A stretch of DNA of 64,000 nt. It comes from [Phialemoniopsis] sp. UDSM-2020 (lineage: Eukaryota; Ascomycota; Sordariomycetes; Thyridiales; Thyridiaceae). The notes beneath the pieces are model-generated. The model saw only the letters and a list, made by a program, of their open reading frames with translations. It made no database searches and was not told the origin of the DNA. Made by a program: the position numbers and the translations under genes. Positions 35,047-45,575 of this stretch are shown in pieces. Location of the stretch: contig JAEILZ010000003.1 in NCBI GenBank assembly GCA_018873225.1, forward strand, positions 4,278,001-4,342,000. The letters are read 5' to 3'. The stretch's first letter is position 1. Each line of letters starts with the position of its first letter.

Positions 35047-37476
35047 CTACACATCGATAAGCACCCCTTCTCGTTGAGCGGGCTCTCCATTCTCGGCGCT
35101 CTGCGGTGCGTCTGCGCCCTGCTCTTGCGTCTCTGCCTGGCCTTCCTCGGCATTCTCCTCTGGAGCTGCATTCTCAGCAGCAGCAGCAGCCGCCGCCTGC
35201 GCAGCCGCCTCCGCCTCCTCTGCCCGTCTCCGCTCCTCGGCTTCCCTCCGCTCTCTCTCCTCTCGCTCCTGCGCCTCCAAGTTCGCAATGTGCCGCTCCG
35301 CCACGCCGGGCGCGATGCTGGCAAGGAACAGAAGACCGGCCCTCTCTGCACGGCGCACCTGGTTCATGAGCCAGTTGGCGTTGTTGACCCTGTGCTGCGC
35401 CACGAGCCTGTCCGCGGCCTGTCGCGGATCCGGTTCCTGCCCCGCACCCGCCCCATCGGCCCCGCCGTTCTGACCCGGCCCGGGGGCGTTGCCGTCCTGC
35501 GGATTCCGTGGCCGGCCGTGGTTGTCCATCATGGGGAGCAGGCCTTCGAGGTGCCGCCGGACAGGAGCCAGGGCTTGAGGGGCGAAGCCGTCTAGCAGTC
35601 CCGTATTGAAGATAAAGACAACCGTGGCGAGGCCGACAACCAGACACCACCGTGTCCAGCTCCAATGCGGCGATGTGAAGCACCAGATCACCACAGCCAT
35701 TCTGATGAGTAACCAGATATGCGGCCAGAGTGCGGCGATGGCGCCCGCTCCCGGGTTGTTAACCTGTAGTGGGGGTCCAAGCGGCGGCACTGCAGCCTGT
35801 TGTTGTTGCTGCTGCTCCTGAGCTTGTGCCTGAGCCTGTTGTTGGGCGGCATGTTGCTGCTCGGCGTTCTGACGCCACTGTTCCAGGATATCATTCGCTG
35901 GATGCGGTGTGCCTGCTCGCTGGGGCGGTTGATGAGCAGCTACTGTGATCGAAGGTGAAGGTACGGGGTAAGGATGTACGTGCATATGCATAGGCGATAC
36001 AGCAGGGGCTCGAATCGCGGGCGTGTAGAATGCCTCGGCATTGTTATTGATGAGTAGTGCCCGGGGTCCAGTAGGTGACGAGAGAATATACACTTCTGGG
36101 CGCCCTGAGCTGGGCTGCGCGCGTGACAAGGCGCTCGACATGGCCTGGGCGGGCGTCACGAGCAGGTCGGGTGTTGCGGTCCTGCTTCGTACACCGTAGT
36201 GGTTACCCGGGCGCAAGCCGGCAGGCACAGTGACTCCGACTGGCAAACTTCCGTTGCCCATGCCAGAAAGTGAAGCGCCCGATGCACTGCGGTGCATAGC
36301 ATTCGTCATGATCTGCGTGGCCTGACTTGCATCCGCTCCGCGTAGGATATTTTGAATATCTCCGGCAGACAGCGGTCCTCTAGGTTGCTGAGAGGCGTTA
36401 GGGCCATGTGGAGGTTGCGGCTGTAGACCTGGAGCAGGGGCAGGACTTCTTCGAACTTGACTTGCCTGCCCCTGGGCTCCAATGACACCTCCATCTACAG
36501 TGATTCGCCATGATCCATTAGGCATGACACCTTCCCTGACCACTGTATGGTGCTGAGGTTGGATCGCTGGGCTGTTGCGGCCGGTGTTATCGGTCTGCCC
36601 GCCGGGAGCGGTTCTCGTCGGATCATTAATACCATTGAGGCCCATTGCCGCTCGCTCCCTTTGATGCTGAGCTAGCAGCGGTCCCAAGTTAGGCTGGCGC
36701 TGTATCTGATTCACCCATCCGAAGGCGTTCTGCATCATCTGTTGCTGCTGGGCTAGTATTTGTTGTTGTTGGGCAAGAATCGCCGGCGAAAGATTTGGGT
36801 GGGCCTGCCCTGGCTGCTGGGGTCTCGCGAACGCGAAAGGATGCTGATGGACCGCCGGGGGTGTTTGTCCGCCCACTGCAAACTGAGGATTGATATGTTG
36901 AGCGCCGGGAAGGCCTTGTACATGGACGTGTGCATGAGCGTGGGCGTGTCCCGGATGAATATGTGGTGGATGAGGTTGTTGAGGATTATTTGCTGGTGCT
37001 GGCGATAGGGTCGTAGTCGAGGCTTGTGGTGGTGCAGCCGGTGCAGGTTGAGATGATGTCTGGGCGGAAGGATCTCGGAGAACAAGATGCAAGGTCTGGG
37101 ACTTGCTTTCGGTAATCTGAGGAAGACAAACATGTTAGTTTTGCGCATTCCCCGTGTGGCATTTTTAGATATGAGACAGAATTGTACGTACAGACGAAGC
37201 GCCGAAGATCTTCTCCAGCGATGCGCGGTCATGATCCAGCACACGGCCCCGATGTATCAGACGAAGCTGGACATCCGGTCGATTTCGGTCGCCAGTCAAG
37301 CTGTGACGAAGCTTCTCCTTGAGCTCGCCGACTGTGGTCGCGGCAGGCAGATCGGCAAGGACCAATGGATTCGGGACGCCCTGTGACGGCGAGACGATGC
37401 GCAGGTCGATGGCCAGGGGTTGGTCATCGCCGGCTTCGCCTGACTGCGAGGATGGCGGAACAGTCGGTTCAGCCAT
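35047..37476 (-). CDS. HERP/Usa1-like membrane protein with N-terminal ubiquitin-like domain
   Basis: Probable ER membrane component of the ERAD (Hrd1) machinery. Exons 37192-37476 and 35047-37116 (75-base intron) give 784 residues. A ubiquitin-like domain covers about residues 22-110, with LAIDLRIVSP, TTVGELKEKL, VQLRLIHRGRVLDHD and, across the splice, LHLVLRD. A Pro/Gln/His-rich linker follows, including a His-Ala/His-Val run at about 144-161. Two hydrophobic segments lie at about 554-575 (IAALWPHIWLLIRMAVVIW) and 585-604, a hairpin as in HERP and Usa1. A Q-rich stretch precedes them, and the cytosolic tail is a charged Glu/Arg/Ala coiled-coil followed by a Gln/Glu-rich end. The fold order matches HERP, but the low-complexity linkers prevent a sure orthology call. 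Divergent from PSD1. Confidence 0.78.
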
Positions 37477-38351
37477 CGCGCCAGATTGTTTCGGTCACCC
37501 AGGGAATTATAAACCGAGGATTCAATCCTGTGGCCTCTGGCGTCGGCGTCGGCGCCGCTATCGTCACACTCGGGTGCCTGATTCGAGGTCTGGCACGAGG
37601 GGTTGATGATGTGAGCGCAAGGTACGTTTACAAATCGTGGAGCTGGGCCCAAGGGGTCACGTTTGCGGGATTGCGAGCTTCAGTCCTCATGCTTGGTTGA
37701 CCGGCATGGTCTTGCAATGCCTGATTACTTTGCCTTTTGTTCCAAAGTAGAATGCCGTACTGTAAGACGACGGAGACTCTGTTGACATGGCCCTCCCTCT
37801 GGTGAGAGGTGTCCTTTGCTTTTTTTTGACAAAGAGGGACGGACTGGGTAAGACGGAATGGGATGTACCTGACTGGGAATAGATGAAGCTCCAACTTCCA
37901 CGTATCCAGGTCGCACTGGATCCCCTAAGTAACCACTACTCGAGTTTACGGGAGCCATTCTACAGGGGCTCTAGTACCGGGTACATGGTGTGCTTGGCAG
38001 TCGTTGTACTGCATTACGGCGTCCAGAGATTCGGGCTGGGCGACTCGACACGCATCGGCGGATTCCTCCGCCAGACTAGCGTCGTCCTTTTCGCCATTCT
38101 CAGCAGCCAAACCTGCACAGCTTTGCGTCATTGGACACACCAAGACCTGCAAGACCTCCCTCCATCACCAATTGTGCTAGCAAAAGCCGGTAGTCTGGTG
38201 TGAATGAGGTCCCCTTAGGTTGTTTTATTAGCTCGACGGTCCCCCAATTGCTCCCCGCGTCGCAACAACGACCCTGGCGGCCCCGGATTGCGATGCTATA
38301 GCCGACTCTCGCCCCATCTTCCTTCCAAGTATACCTCTCTGCGACGAAACC
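37477..38351. promoter_or_regulatory. Divergent promoter region of HERP-like gene and PSD1
   Basis: 875 bases between start codons facing away from each other. It includes a T-run near 37820. Small plus-strand frames at 37449-37700 and 37883-38203 have hydrophobic stretches but no recognisable family, and I do not call them genes. No TATA element close to either start. Confidence 0.5.
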
Positions 38352-40074
38352 ATGGTATCTGTGATCATGACACCTGGGTTGAGCGGGGCGAGAGGGCGCT
38401 GCACCTCCTGCCTTGCTCCCCAAGGCTATCTTTTGACCCAGCGGTTCCAGCCCCGAGTCCAGACGACCGCGGCCCGTCGATTGCTGTCGCAGCAGTCTCC
38501 GAAGAGGCCCAAGTTCTCGTCTCGACTGAGAACCGCGCTGCGCAACTCCAAGACACAATGGTACCAGATACCAGTCGGCTTGGGCATTGGCTTCCTCGGC
38601 CTGGTCCAGTTCTACAAGGTCACCTCGCGGGAGAAGGAAAAGCAGGAGCAAGCTGCGCAGGAAGGCAAATCCGAGACACGACCTAAGAAGCGTCCTCGGA
38701 TTCGCCCAGATGGACCATGGTGAGCATCAATGCTGCAATATCTAGGGATGGACACATGCTGACAACCTCTCCAGGCAGGTCCAAGTCATGTCTACTCTGC
38801 CCTTGAAGGCGCTCTCCAGATTATGGGGCAGGTTCAACGAGCTGACCATCCCCTATTATCTCCGTGTCCCCGGTTTCAAGTTATACTCTTGGGTTTTTGG
38901 CGTCAAGTACGTATACATGCCCCATGCGTTTTCTTTAACAGGATGCTAATCATGAGCGCACAGAATTCATGAAGCGAGTGAGGACGATTTGCATGTTTAC
39001 CCTAATCTGGCATCCTTCTTCTACCGACAACTCAAACCCGGCGTTCGGCCCCTCGACCCCAACCCGCATGCTCTCCTGTCACCAGCCGACGGTGTCGTTC
39101 TACAGTATGGACAAATCGAAGGCGGAGACATCGAGCAGGTCAAAGGCATGACATACAACATCGACGCACTACTCGGACAGACCACACCCTCAACCTCTCG
39201 AAGCTCTAGCGGATTCTCGACTCCTTCAGACAACCAGGCCTCTCATGACGAGAAGAACCTGACCGAGGATGAAGCACTCGTCAAGTCCGACGAGGAATTC
39301 GCACGCGTCAACGGCATCTCCTACACCCTGCCCAACCTGCTCTCCGGCCCGACCATGGCCCAGTCCACCGACGAGGTCATCGACCAGTCCATCAAGCCCT
39401 CCCCCGTCTCCGTCTCCGAGGTCCGCGCCGAGCTCGCCCTCGGCGAGAAGCCCTGGTACTCGCTGCTGTCGTCCGAGTCCAAGACGGCCCTGTACTACGC
39501 CGTCGTCTACCTCTCCCCCGGCGACTACCACCGCTTCCACTCCCCGACCAACTGGGTCGTCGAGCGCAGGCGCCACTTCGCCGGCGAGCTCTACTCCGTG
39601 TCTCCTTACCTGCAGCGCACCCTGCCCGGCCTCTTCACGCTCAACGAGCGCGTCGTCCTGCTGGGCCGCTGGCGCTACGGCTTCTTCAGCTACGTGCCCG
39701 TGGGAGCTACCAATGTGGGCTCCATCATCGTCAACTTTGATCGCGAGCTGCGCACAAACAGCCTGAACACGGACACGGCGGCCGACCGCGCCGCCGAGGA
39801 GGCCGCGGCCCGCGGAGAGGCGTACTCCGGGTTCGCAGAGGCGACGTACGAGGGCGCGAGCCCCGTGCTGCACGGGCATGCGCTGAGGAGGGGCGAGGAG
39901 ATGGGCGGCTTCCAGCTCGGAAGCACCATCGTGCTCGTCTTCGAGGCGCCCGTGGCCAAGCCCGACCCCGATGCGCCCGGCGGCGAGGTCGGTGGGTTCC
40001 ACTGGCAGGTCGAGAAGGGGCAGAAGGTGCAGGTTGGACAGGCCCTTGGCCGGATTGATGAGATTGGGTTTTAA
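38352..40074 (+). CDS. PSD1: Phosphatidylserine decarboxylase 1, mitochondrial
   Basis: Makes phosphatidylethanolamine by decarboxylating phosphatidylserine at the inner mitochondrial membrane. Exons 38352-38719, 38775-38906 and 38964-40074 give 536 residues. The N-terminus is Arg/Ser/Gln-rich without acids (TTAARRLLSQQ), as a presequence, and one membrane helix lies at about 70-90. The catalytic domain has YPNLASFFYRQLKPGVRP, the catalytic aspartate D209 in SPADG, and the histidine in PGDYHRFHSP (H356/H359). The self-cleavage site LGST is at 485-488; splitting before S487 would leave a 50-residue alpha chain with the pyruvoyl group. A Ser-rich, acidic insertion of about 90 residues (roughly 238-325) separates the two halves of the domain, as in other filamentous fungi. 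All key residues are present. Only the exact start ATG is uncertain. Confidence 0.95.
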
Positions 40075-40417
40075 AGAGAGATCTGTGTGAAATACGAGTG
40101 TATAGAAGACTAGCTGTCTAGACCATATGATGTTTATGTAAAGGGGGTGGCATAAAGATTGTCACTGCTCCTATGAGACGAAGTGGTTGTGTAGATGAAA
40201 GCTTGTTTCGATCTGTACCAGAGAATCACCACTTCACGACATGTGCATAGGTTATGAGAGTAATATTCTGCGAAAAGCACTTCATTTATATTTGGTCTAG
40301 TTGTCATCTGTATGATCAAGGTCTATACCAGGTCGCAATGTTTCATTTTCAAAAAGTATTCAACTCCGGGTTCCCAATGCTATCTTTCAAAAATGTTCAT
40401 AAATGCTCCCGCGCGAT
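40075..40417. other. Convergent intergenic region, PSD1 / nitroreductase
   Basis: 343 AT-rich bases between two 3' ends, presumably the two 3'-UTRs and poly(A) sites. Nothing else seen. Confidence 0.65.
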
Positions 40418-41182
40418 TCAGGCGCCGTAGCTCTTGTACGTCTCGGAGAAGGGCTTGAAGGTCTTCTCCTGGCCGGGCGCGCCGGGCGGGCCGTTGCGCG
40501 CGCCGACGACGAGCTGCGCCGTCAGGCGCCAGCTCTCGGGCACCTCCCACTCCTTGCGCACCTTGTCGTCGATGAGCGGGTTGTAGTGCTGCAGGTTCGC
40601 GCCGAGCCCCTCGGCCTCGAGGGCCACCCAGACCGTGTGCTGGAGCATGGCGTTGGTGTGCCCCGCCCAGGGCGGGAAGCGGTCGGCGTAGATGGCGAAC
40701 TTGTCCTGCATCTCTTTCACGGTGGCGTCGTCCTCGAAGAAGAGGACCGAGGCGGCGGCGCCCTTGAAGCCGGCGATGCGCTGGGCCGTCGAGGGCCACT
40801 GCTCCTCGGGCACGATGGCCTTGAGGGTCTCGCCCGTGATGTCCCAGAGCTTGTCGTGGTGGGCGCCGAAGAGCACGACGACGCGGTTGGACTGCGAGTT
40901 GAAGGAGGACGGGGTGTGCTTGAGGGCCTCCTTGACGATCTCCTCGACGCGCGCCGGGGTCAGGTCGCCGAGGGACTTGGTCAGGCCGTAGTAGGTGCGG
41001 CGGTTGCGGTGGTGCTCGAGCACGGTGTCGGCCGAGAGCTTGGAGGCGGACATGGCTGCTGCTGGTGTGGAGGAGAAGGTGCGGCGTGCGGTGGTGAGGG
41101 GAGTAGTTGCGGCTTTGATGGTGGTGGTGCTGGGTCTGAGCAAGGGGAGTCTGCGGGAGAGTGTGGTTCGCAGGGTGTTCAT
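40418..41182 (-). CDS. Nitroreductase family protein (Hbn1/Frm2-like), probably mitochondrial
   Basis: FMN-dependent oxidoreductase of the fungal Hbn1/Frm2 type, linked in yeast to nitro-compound and oxidative-stress responses. Single exon, 254 residues from the ATG at 41182. Residues 44-254 are the enzyme: VLEHHRNRRTYYGLTKSL with the R-R phosphate-binding pair, HTPSSFNSQSNRVVVLFG, AIYADRFPPWAGHTNAMLQH and LGANLQHYNPLID, all typical of this branch. Residues 1-43 are an added Arg/Ser/Thr-rich stretch ending in ARRTFSSTPAAAM, which has the look of a mitochondrial presequence. M44 (ATG at 41053) would begin a cytosolic form of standard family length. A TATA-type element lies about 85 bases before the first ATG. 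Single domain, no break. Confidence 0.88.
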   Translation of the reverse strand: MNTLRTTLSRRLPLLRPSTTTIKAATTPLTTARRTFSSTPAAAMSASKLSADTVLEHHRNRRTYYGLTKSLGDLTPARVEEIVKEALKHTPSSFNSQSNRVVVLFGAHHDKLWDITGETLKAIVPEEQWPSTAQRIAGFKGAAASVLFFEDDATVKEMQDKFAIYADRFPPWAGHTNAMLQHTVWVALEAEGLGANLQHYNPLIDDKVRKEWEVPESWRLTAQLVVGARNGPPGAPGQEKTFKPFSETYKSYGA

Positions 41183-43703
41183 GAGGTGTTCAAGAGTGTG
41201 TGATGTTGTCTTGAGGAAGGGAGGCAAGAGAGCACATCTGCCGAAGGAGGGAAGAAGGTCGGTGTCTTTATATCCATCGTCCCGTTCCCTCGGCAGCAAG
41301 CCAAGTCTTCCATTACCTACCGTCTGCTCTGACTTACACTGGGGACAGCTTCGGTCTCGACATCGACCCACTCGAGGGGCAGAGGGATTGCGTGCGAAGG
41401 GACTAGAATACGCGCGCGGGGAGGCAACGAAACCATCATCAAAATCTCCAAAGGAGCGCAAAGGTACCACCACCACCCCGCCAACGCCCGAGCCGAGTCA
41501 GTTCTAGGCCCGCAAATTCCATAGTGCCAGGGGTTCCCGGCGGGCGGAGCTAGTGGTGGTCGTAGGAGAGAAAGTCGCCAAGTTCTAAACGGTTCCATTA
41601 TCCTAGCCACCCGGATATCTGTCTTGTTTGCGTGGCAGATGGAGAGCGACAGGGACTGCAACAGGAGGGGTACCAATTCTCTCGGTGGATATCTGGGCTC
41701 CGTCATCCGGGTCTCGGTCTTCTAGGCACACGCAAGCGCACTTGATCCGATCAGAGCAATGATGAGTTAAGCACGACAAATCAGGACGGGTGGAGCCGAG
41801 CAACCGCCCGTAATGTAAGTCGAGGTATTGCATCAGGCTATCTATTAACGGGTCTATGTTGCGATCATGTTGAGTTGTGGTGTTATGTCTTCCCATTGCC
41901 TGATTGGGCTGTTGCTTGAGGTGTTGCGTTGAGTCCCCTTGACAGTTGCAGCAAGCTCGCGTGCTGCTGATAATGGTGGTGATGCATTACCTCGAACGAC
42001 AAGCTCAAACTCACCAACTTGACTCTTTCTTTTCACTGTCTCGCCGAAGAGTCATCACCGGCGCATAGCTTTCCAATTGCAGATTTACCCGTCCATACAC
42101 AGACATGACGCTCGCCGTTGCTGCACTGCTTATCAACATACACGCAGCCGGTGTAAGTTGATCGCGCGGGTCAATCATGCAGGCTGGGATCAATCGAGGC
42201 TGTCAGAACCTTAAAACACCGACCCTCGAAAGAATGGCTGAAACGATCTCTCGCGCGCGCGCAGATGCCACCAGTCCTTGCCCAAATCGGCACACCACTG
42301 CCCACGCTAATACCCACAGACACCATTCCCTTTCAGGACGCCGCGCGCTCTGCTTACAAAATTTCCACTACAGGATAGCGACTGCATTGATCAGCAAGCA
42401 ACCAAGGAGTTAGGTGTTTATCACCACTTCCAGTCGCGAATACTTGCGATTGCACGCATTTGCCAACTACAACCTAGTGGTTTGTTTCATAGTTGCCCAT
42501 GTAAGCTGTACATGTACTGGCGGCGATGAGGTTCTCGTGAGGAGAAACTTGATGTTCCCTGGCTTATCCACCTTACCAATCCCTTCTTATACATGCGCAA
42601 AGTAGGTCCTTGCAAAGAGGGGAAGGGTGCGCTGTTATCGTATTGGAGACCGGCTGCAGAGCTGACACACGGGACGAGGCTTGAGCCATGTCCAAAAGTC
42701 GATGATTTCTGGAACATGGTAATCCGGGGCAAAGGTAAGCCGGCCCCCAAAACGGTAATTGCAAGTCCCCTGTTAGGTACTCCACCACCGCCATCACCCA
42801 TCACATCTGATGCACCGAGACGACCGGCAAGGGTCAGACGGAGTGCCGTGCAGGAGATCAAGACCCGGACAGCGGGTGCCCCGGATGCCAAGCCGGAGTC
42901 CAATCCAATTCTAGGTTATAGAGACCGGCGCAGGGCCCGGCCTTGCTCCGTGAGAACCAAGCTGTACCGCTGCCATACTAATCGAATGGCTTCAAGTTAC
43001 ACCCGCTCAATTTTATTCACATAGTCCAATTCGCCACATGTCACACGTCAAAACCCAAGTCAATGATATGCTATGATCTCATTTCAATTCCCTCGTCAAA
43101 GGCTATGAACCGCTATGAAGTTGAAGCTTCTCGCTCTGCAAGGCGTTCCCGCGCAATCCTCGGTAAAGAAGAGCGAACAAGGGGGAAGGAGGCAATCAAA
43201 TTATATACAGCGCGCCATGCAAAGCAGAAGTGATAAGAAGGCCAAGGATAAGCAGCCAGGCCCGACCCAGGAAATAAAACGCCGTGCCAAGTAATATCCT
43301 TCGGCACCCATGCTGAATGGGAAAGGCGCGTGTAGTAAAAGTGTCGTTCCGTTCAAAATATTGTTCTAATGCAGTGGTAGGGTAAAAGGGAATTCTGCAA
43401 TTGTTGCACGCGCGCTGAGTGCAAAAGGTAGGCACAGTGATATGCCCAGCAGATGTTGATGTGAGGGTAAAGGGGATCAGATGCTGAAAATGGGAAGAAA
43501 GCAATCCCGATACGCCGCTCAGTCTAGATGGTATAATTTTTCCCTCTCTTTGATGATGACGATGCAAACCCCGACTTTTTGGAAAGAAGTTCTTGGGTGA
43601 CAGAAAAGGGAATAAAAGAAAAGAAGGAGATGATGTGGTGGCAGATCCTGAATGGCTGCCCCACTGGGAGAAGACGACGAGACGAGTAAGCAAGCTTTGG
43701 TTT
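41183..43703. other. Intergenic region, no recognised gene
   Basis: Holds the promoter of the nitroreductase gene and the 3' flank of the FAD reductase, both on the minus strand. AGGTACC occurs at about 41463. Plus-strand frames at 42.6-43.0 kb show no family. The 500 bases before 43704 are probably 3'-UTR. Confidence 0.55.
41266..41273 (-). promoter_or_regulatory. TATA-like element of the nitroreductase gene
   Basis: On the minus strand the sequence reads ATATAAAG, about 85 bases upstream of the start codon at 41182. Clear TATA boxes are the exception in this window and usually mark regulated or stress genes, which fits the family. Confidence 0.45.
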
Positions 43704-45575
43704 TTACCACGTCTCGGCAATGTACTGGCCAGCCTCCTTCTTGAGACGCCAGTAGTTGCGCGCCTCGTCGCGGCCGAGGTTGCCCTTCTCCATGGCCACG
43801 TCGATGAGCGCCTCCTCGACGCCCTCGCCCATGCCCTTGCTGCTACCGCAGACAAAGACGCGGCCGTCGACAGAGTTGATGATGTACCAGACAAGGTCTG
43901 ACTGGTTGCGCACCTCCTCCTGCACGTACTTGCCCTCGCCGCGGCGGCTCTGCACGACGCGCTTGACCTCGTCCTCGTGCACGCCCCACTCGCCGCTGTA
44001 GATCTCGTCGACGAGCGAGTCGCGGATGCCCTGCAGCACCCAGACCTTGTTGGCGCAGTTGGCCGTCTTGAGGCGCCGCTGCACGAAGCCGCGGAAGGGC
44101 GCGATGCCGACACCCGCGCCGATGAGCAGCATGGGGCCGTCCGAGATGAACTCCTTGGCCAGCGGGTTCGACATGAGGCCCTTGAACATGGGCACGAACA
44201 GCTGCGGCTCCTTCTCGCCGTTGGCGCGGGCCTCCATGAACTTGAGGGCCTGGCGCTGGAAGAAACCGGAGCCCACACCGTTACGAGTGCCGAGCTGCCA
44301 GTCGTGGGTGGTGTGCACGGTGACAGCAATCTCGATGATACGGTGCTGCTTGCCGTCGCGCATGGAGAAGGACTCGTGGGGGTCGTTGGAGAGCGAATAG
44401 AATCGGGGCATCAGCTGCTGCAGGTGTGACAGAATCTCGTCTAGCGGGGGCTTGGAGCTAGGGAAGGCTTGCAGGAGCTGAGCGAGGGTGATGTGGGGGC
44501 CCGTCCTGAAGTCGCAGAAGACGCCCTGGCCCTCGCCGGAGCAGAGGAAGAACAGGACCTTGCGCTCGTCCTCGTCGGAGGCGTGCTCAGCCAGGATGCG
44601 CAGGATCTGCTTGGTGGGAGGGTAGGAAGCGATGTCGCAGCACCAAGTGAGAATGTCCCGGCGAGTGGTGACCAGCTCGCGGGGCTGGTCCTCGCCCCAA
44701 ACCGTCGGCCACCGACCCTTAGTGGTGCGCAGGAGAACTGGCTTGTTGCGGAGGAAGCGCGGGATCATCAGCAGATCCATGATCTCGTCGACACGGGCGT
44801 CCTCATTGGGGGCAGTAATGCCGATAGCGCCACCGACCTTGAATTCGCCCTTCTCGAGGTCAGGGTAGTTGGTGATGTCGATGTCAAAGTGGAAGGTGCG
44901 CTTCTCGGCGCCCTGGCGCGTCAGCTCGCGGGTGTTCTCGATGCGAGCAGGGAAGACGTTGTACGGAGGGTGGGGCTGCACAAAGGAGGGCGGCTGGATG
45001 GAGGTGTCGAGATCCTCGAGGCTGAGGTTCTGCAGGGTCTTTTGCGCCTCTGCGATTGGGGTCTCGGTGTCATTGTCGGCTTCAAGGGCGATGCCAGAGT
45101 CGGTAGGTGAGAGGGAAGGAATCGAGTGAGCCGAGGGTTGGCGGATCGACTCGAGGAAGACGGTTTGTTCTGGGTATTCGGCGACATTGGTGAGTTTGGT
45201 GGGGATCTCGTCGATCTTAAGGAGCAGAGATCGGAATGCGTCATTGTCGGGCAATTGCACTCGTTCGTAGTCGATGCCTTCCTTTCTGCCCTCCAACTTC
45301 ATGCAACAGCCACCGCCGCAACACCGATTGATCAATTGAGCAGTAGACTCGCCTGTTATGCGTTGAATATCTGCTGCGCTCTGGGCAATGAGTCTGGTGG
45401 AGGCGCGTCGCCGTCGTGGGGGTTCAGGGTGGGGTTCCTCGAGGTCGTGCTCGTCGGCCGACTCTGAGTATGTGAGGGAGGGGGCGAGCGAGGGAGAACT
45501 GGGCTCCTCGGGCACGCTGTTGGCCGCATTCTCGGCAAGAATCTGGTCCACGCGCGAATGCATGGCGGCCGTCAT
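43704..45575 (-). CDS. FAD/NADPH oxidoreductase of the diflavin-reductase type, lacking a flavodoxin domain
   Basis: Electron-transfer flavoprotein with the FAD and NADPH half of cytochrome P450 reductase-like enzymes. 623 residues in one exon from the first ATG of the frame (45575); upstream codons are open to about 45842 but contain no ATG and encode a Thr-rich stretch. Residues 1-90 are Ser/Pro/Arg-rich and end in the motif CCGGGCC (C85, C86, C90, C91). FAD-domain elements: HFDIDITNYP and VGGAIGITAPNEDARVD, then RFYSLSND (391-397) and NGVGSGFF. NADPH elements: GAGVGIAPFRGF (486-497) and VFVCGSSKGMGEGV (573-586). A terminal W623 stacks on the flavin in this family. No FMN-binding flavodoxin domain is present; it would need a separate electron acceptor. 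I do not know the exact orthologue. Confidence 0.85.
   Translation of the reverse strand: MTAAMHSRVDQILAENAANSVPEEPSSPSLAPSLTYSESADEHDLEEPHPEPPRRRRASTRLIAQSAADIQRITGESTAQLINRCCGGGCCMKLEGRKEGIDYERVQLPDNDAFRSLLLKIDEIPTKLTNVAEYPEQTVFLESIRQPSAHSIPSLSPTDSGIALEADNDTETPIAEAQKTLQNLSLEDLDTSIQPPSFVQPHPPYNVFPARIENTRELTRQGAEKRTFHFDIDITNYPDLEKGEFKVGGAIGITAPNEDARVDEIMDLLMIPRFLRNKPVLLRTTKGRWPTVWGEDQPRELVTTRRDILTWCCDIASYPPTKQILRILAEHASDEDERKVLFFLCSGEGQGVFCDFRTGPHITLAQLLQAFPSSKPPLDEILSHLQQLMPRFYSLSNDPHESFSMRDGKQHRIIEIAVTVHTTHDWQLGTRNGVGSGFFQRQALKFMEARANGEKEPQLFVPMFKGLMSNPLAKEFISDGPMLLIGAGVGIAPFRGFVQRRLKTANCANKVWVLQGIRDSLVDEIYSGEWGVHEDEVKRVVQSRRGEGKYVQEEVRNQSDLVWYIINSVDGRVFVCGSSKGMGEGVEEALIDVAMEKGNLGRDEARNYWRLKKEAGQYIAETW

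Noticed and set aside
37449..38203. Two small plus-strand frames with hydrophobic stretches between the HERP-like gene and PSD1
   Set aside because: They overlap the HERP-like first exon or sit in the shared promoter, and I could not join them into one protein with good splice sites.
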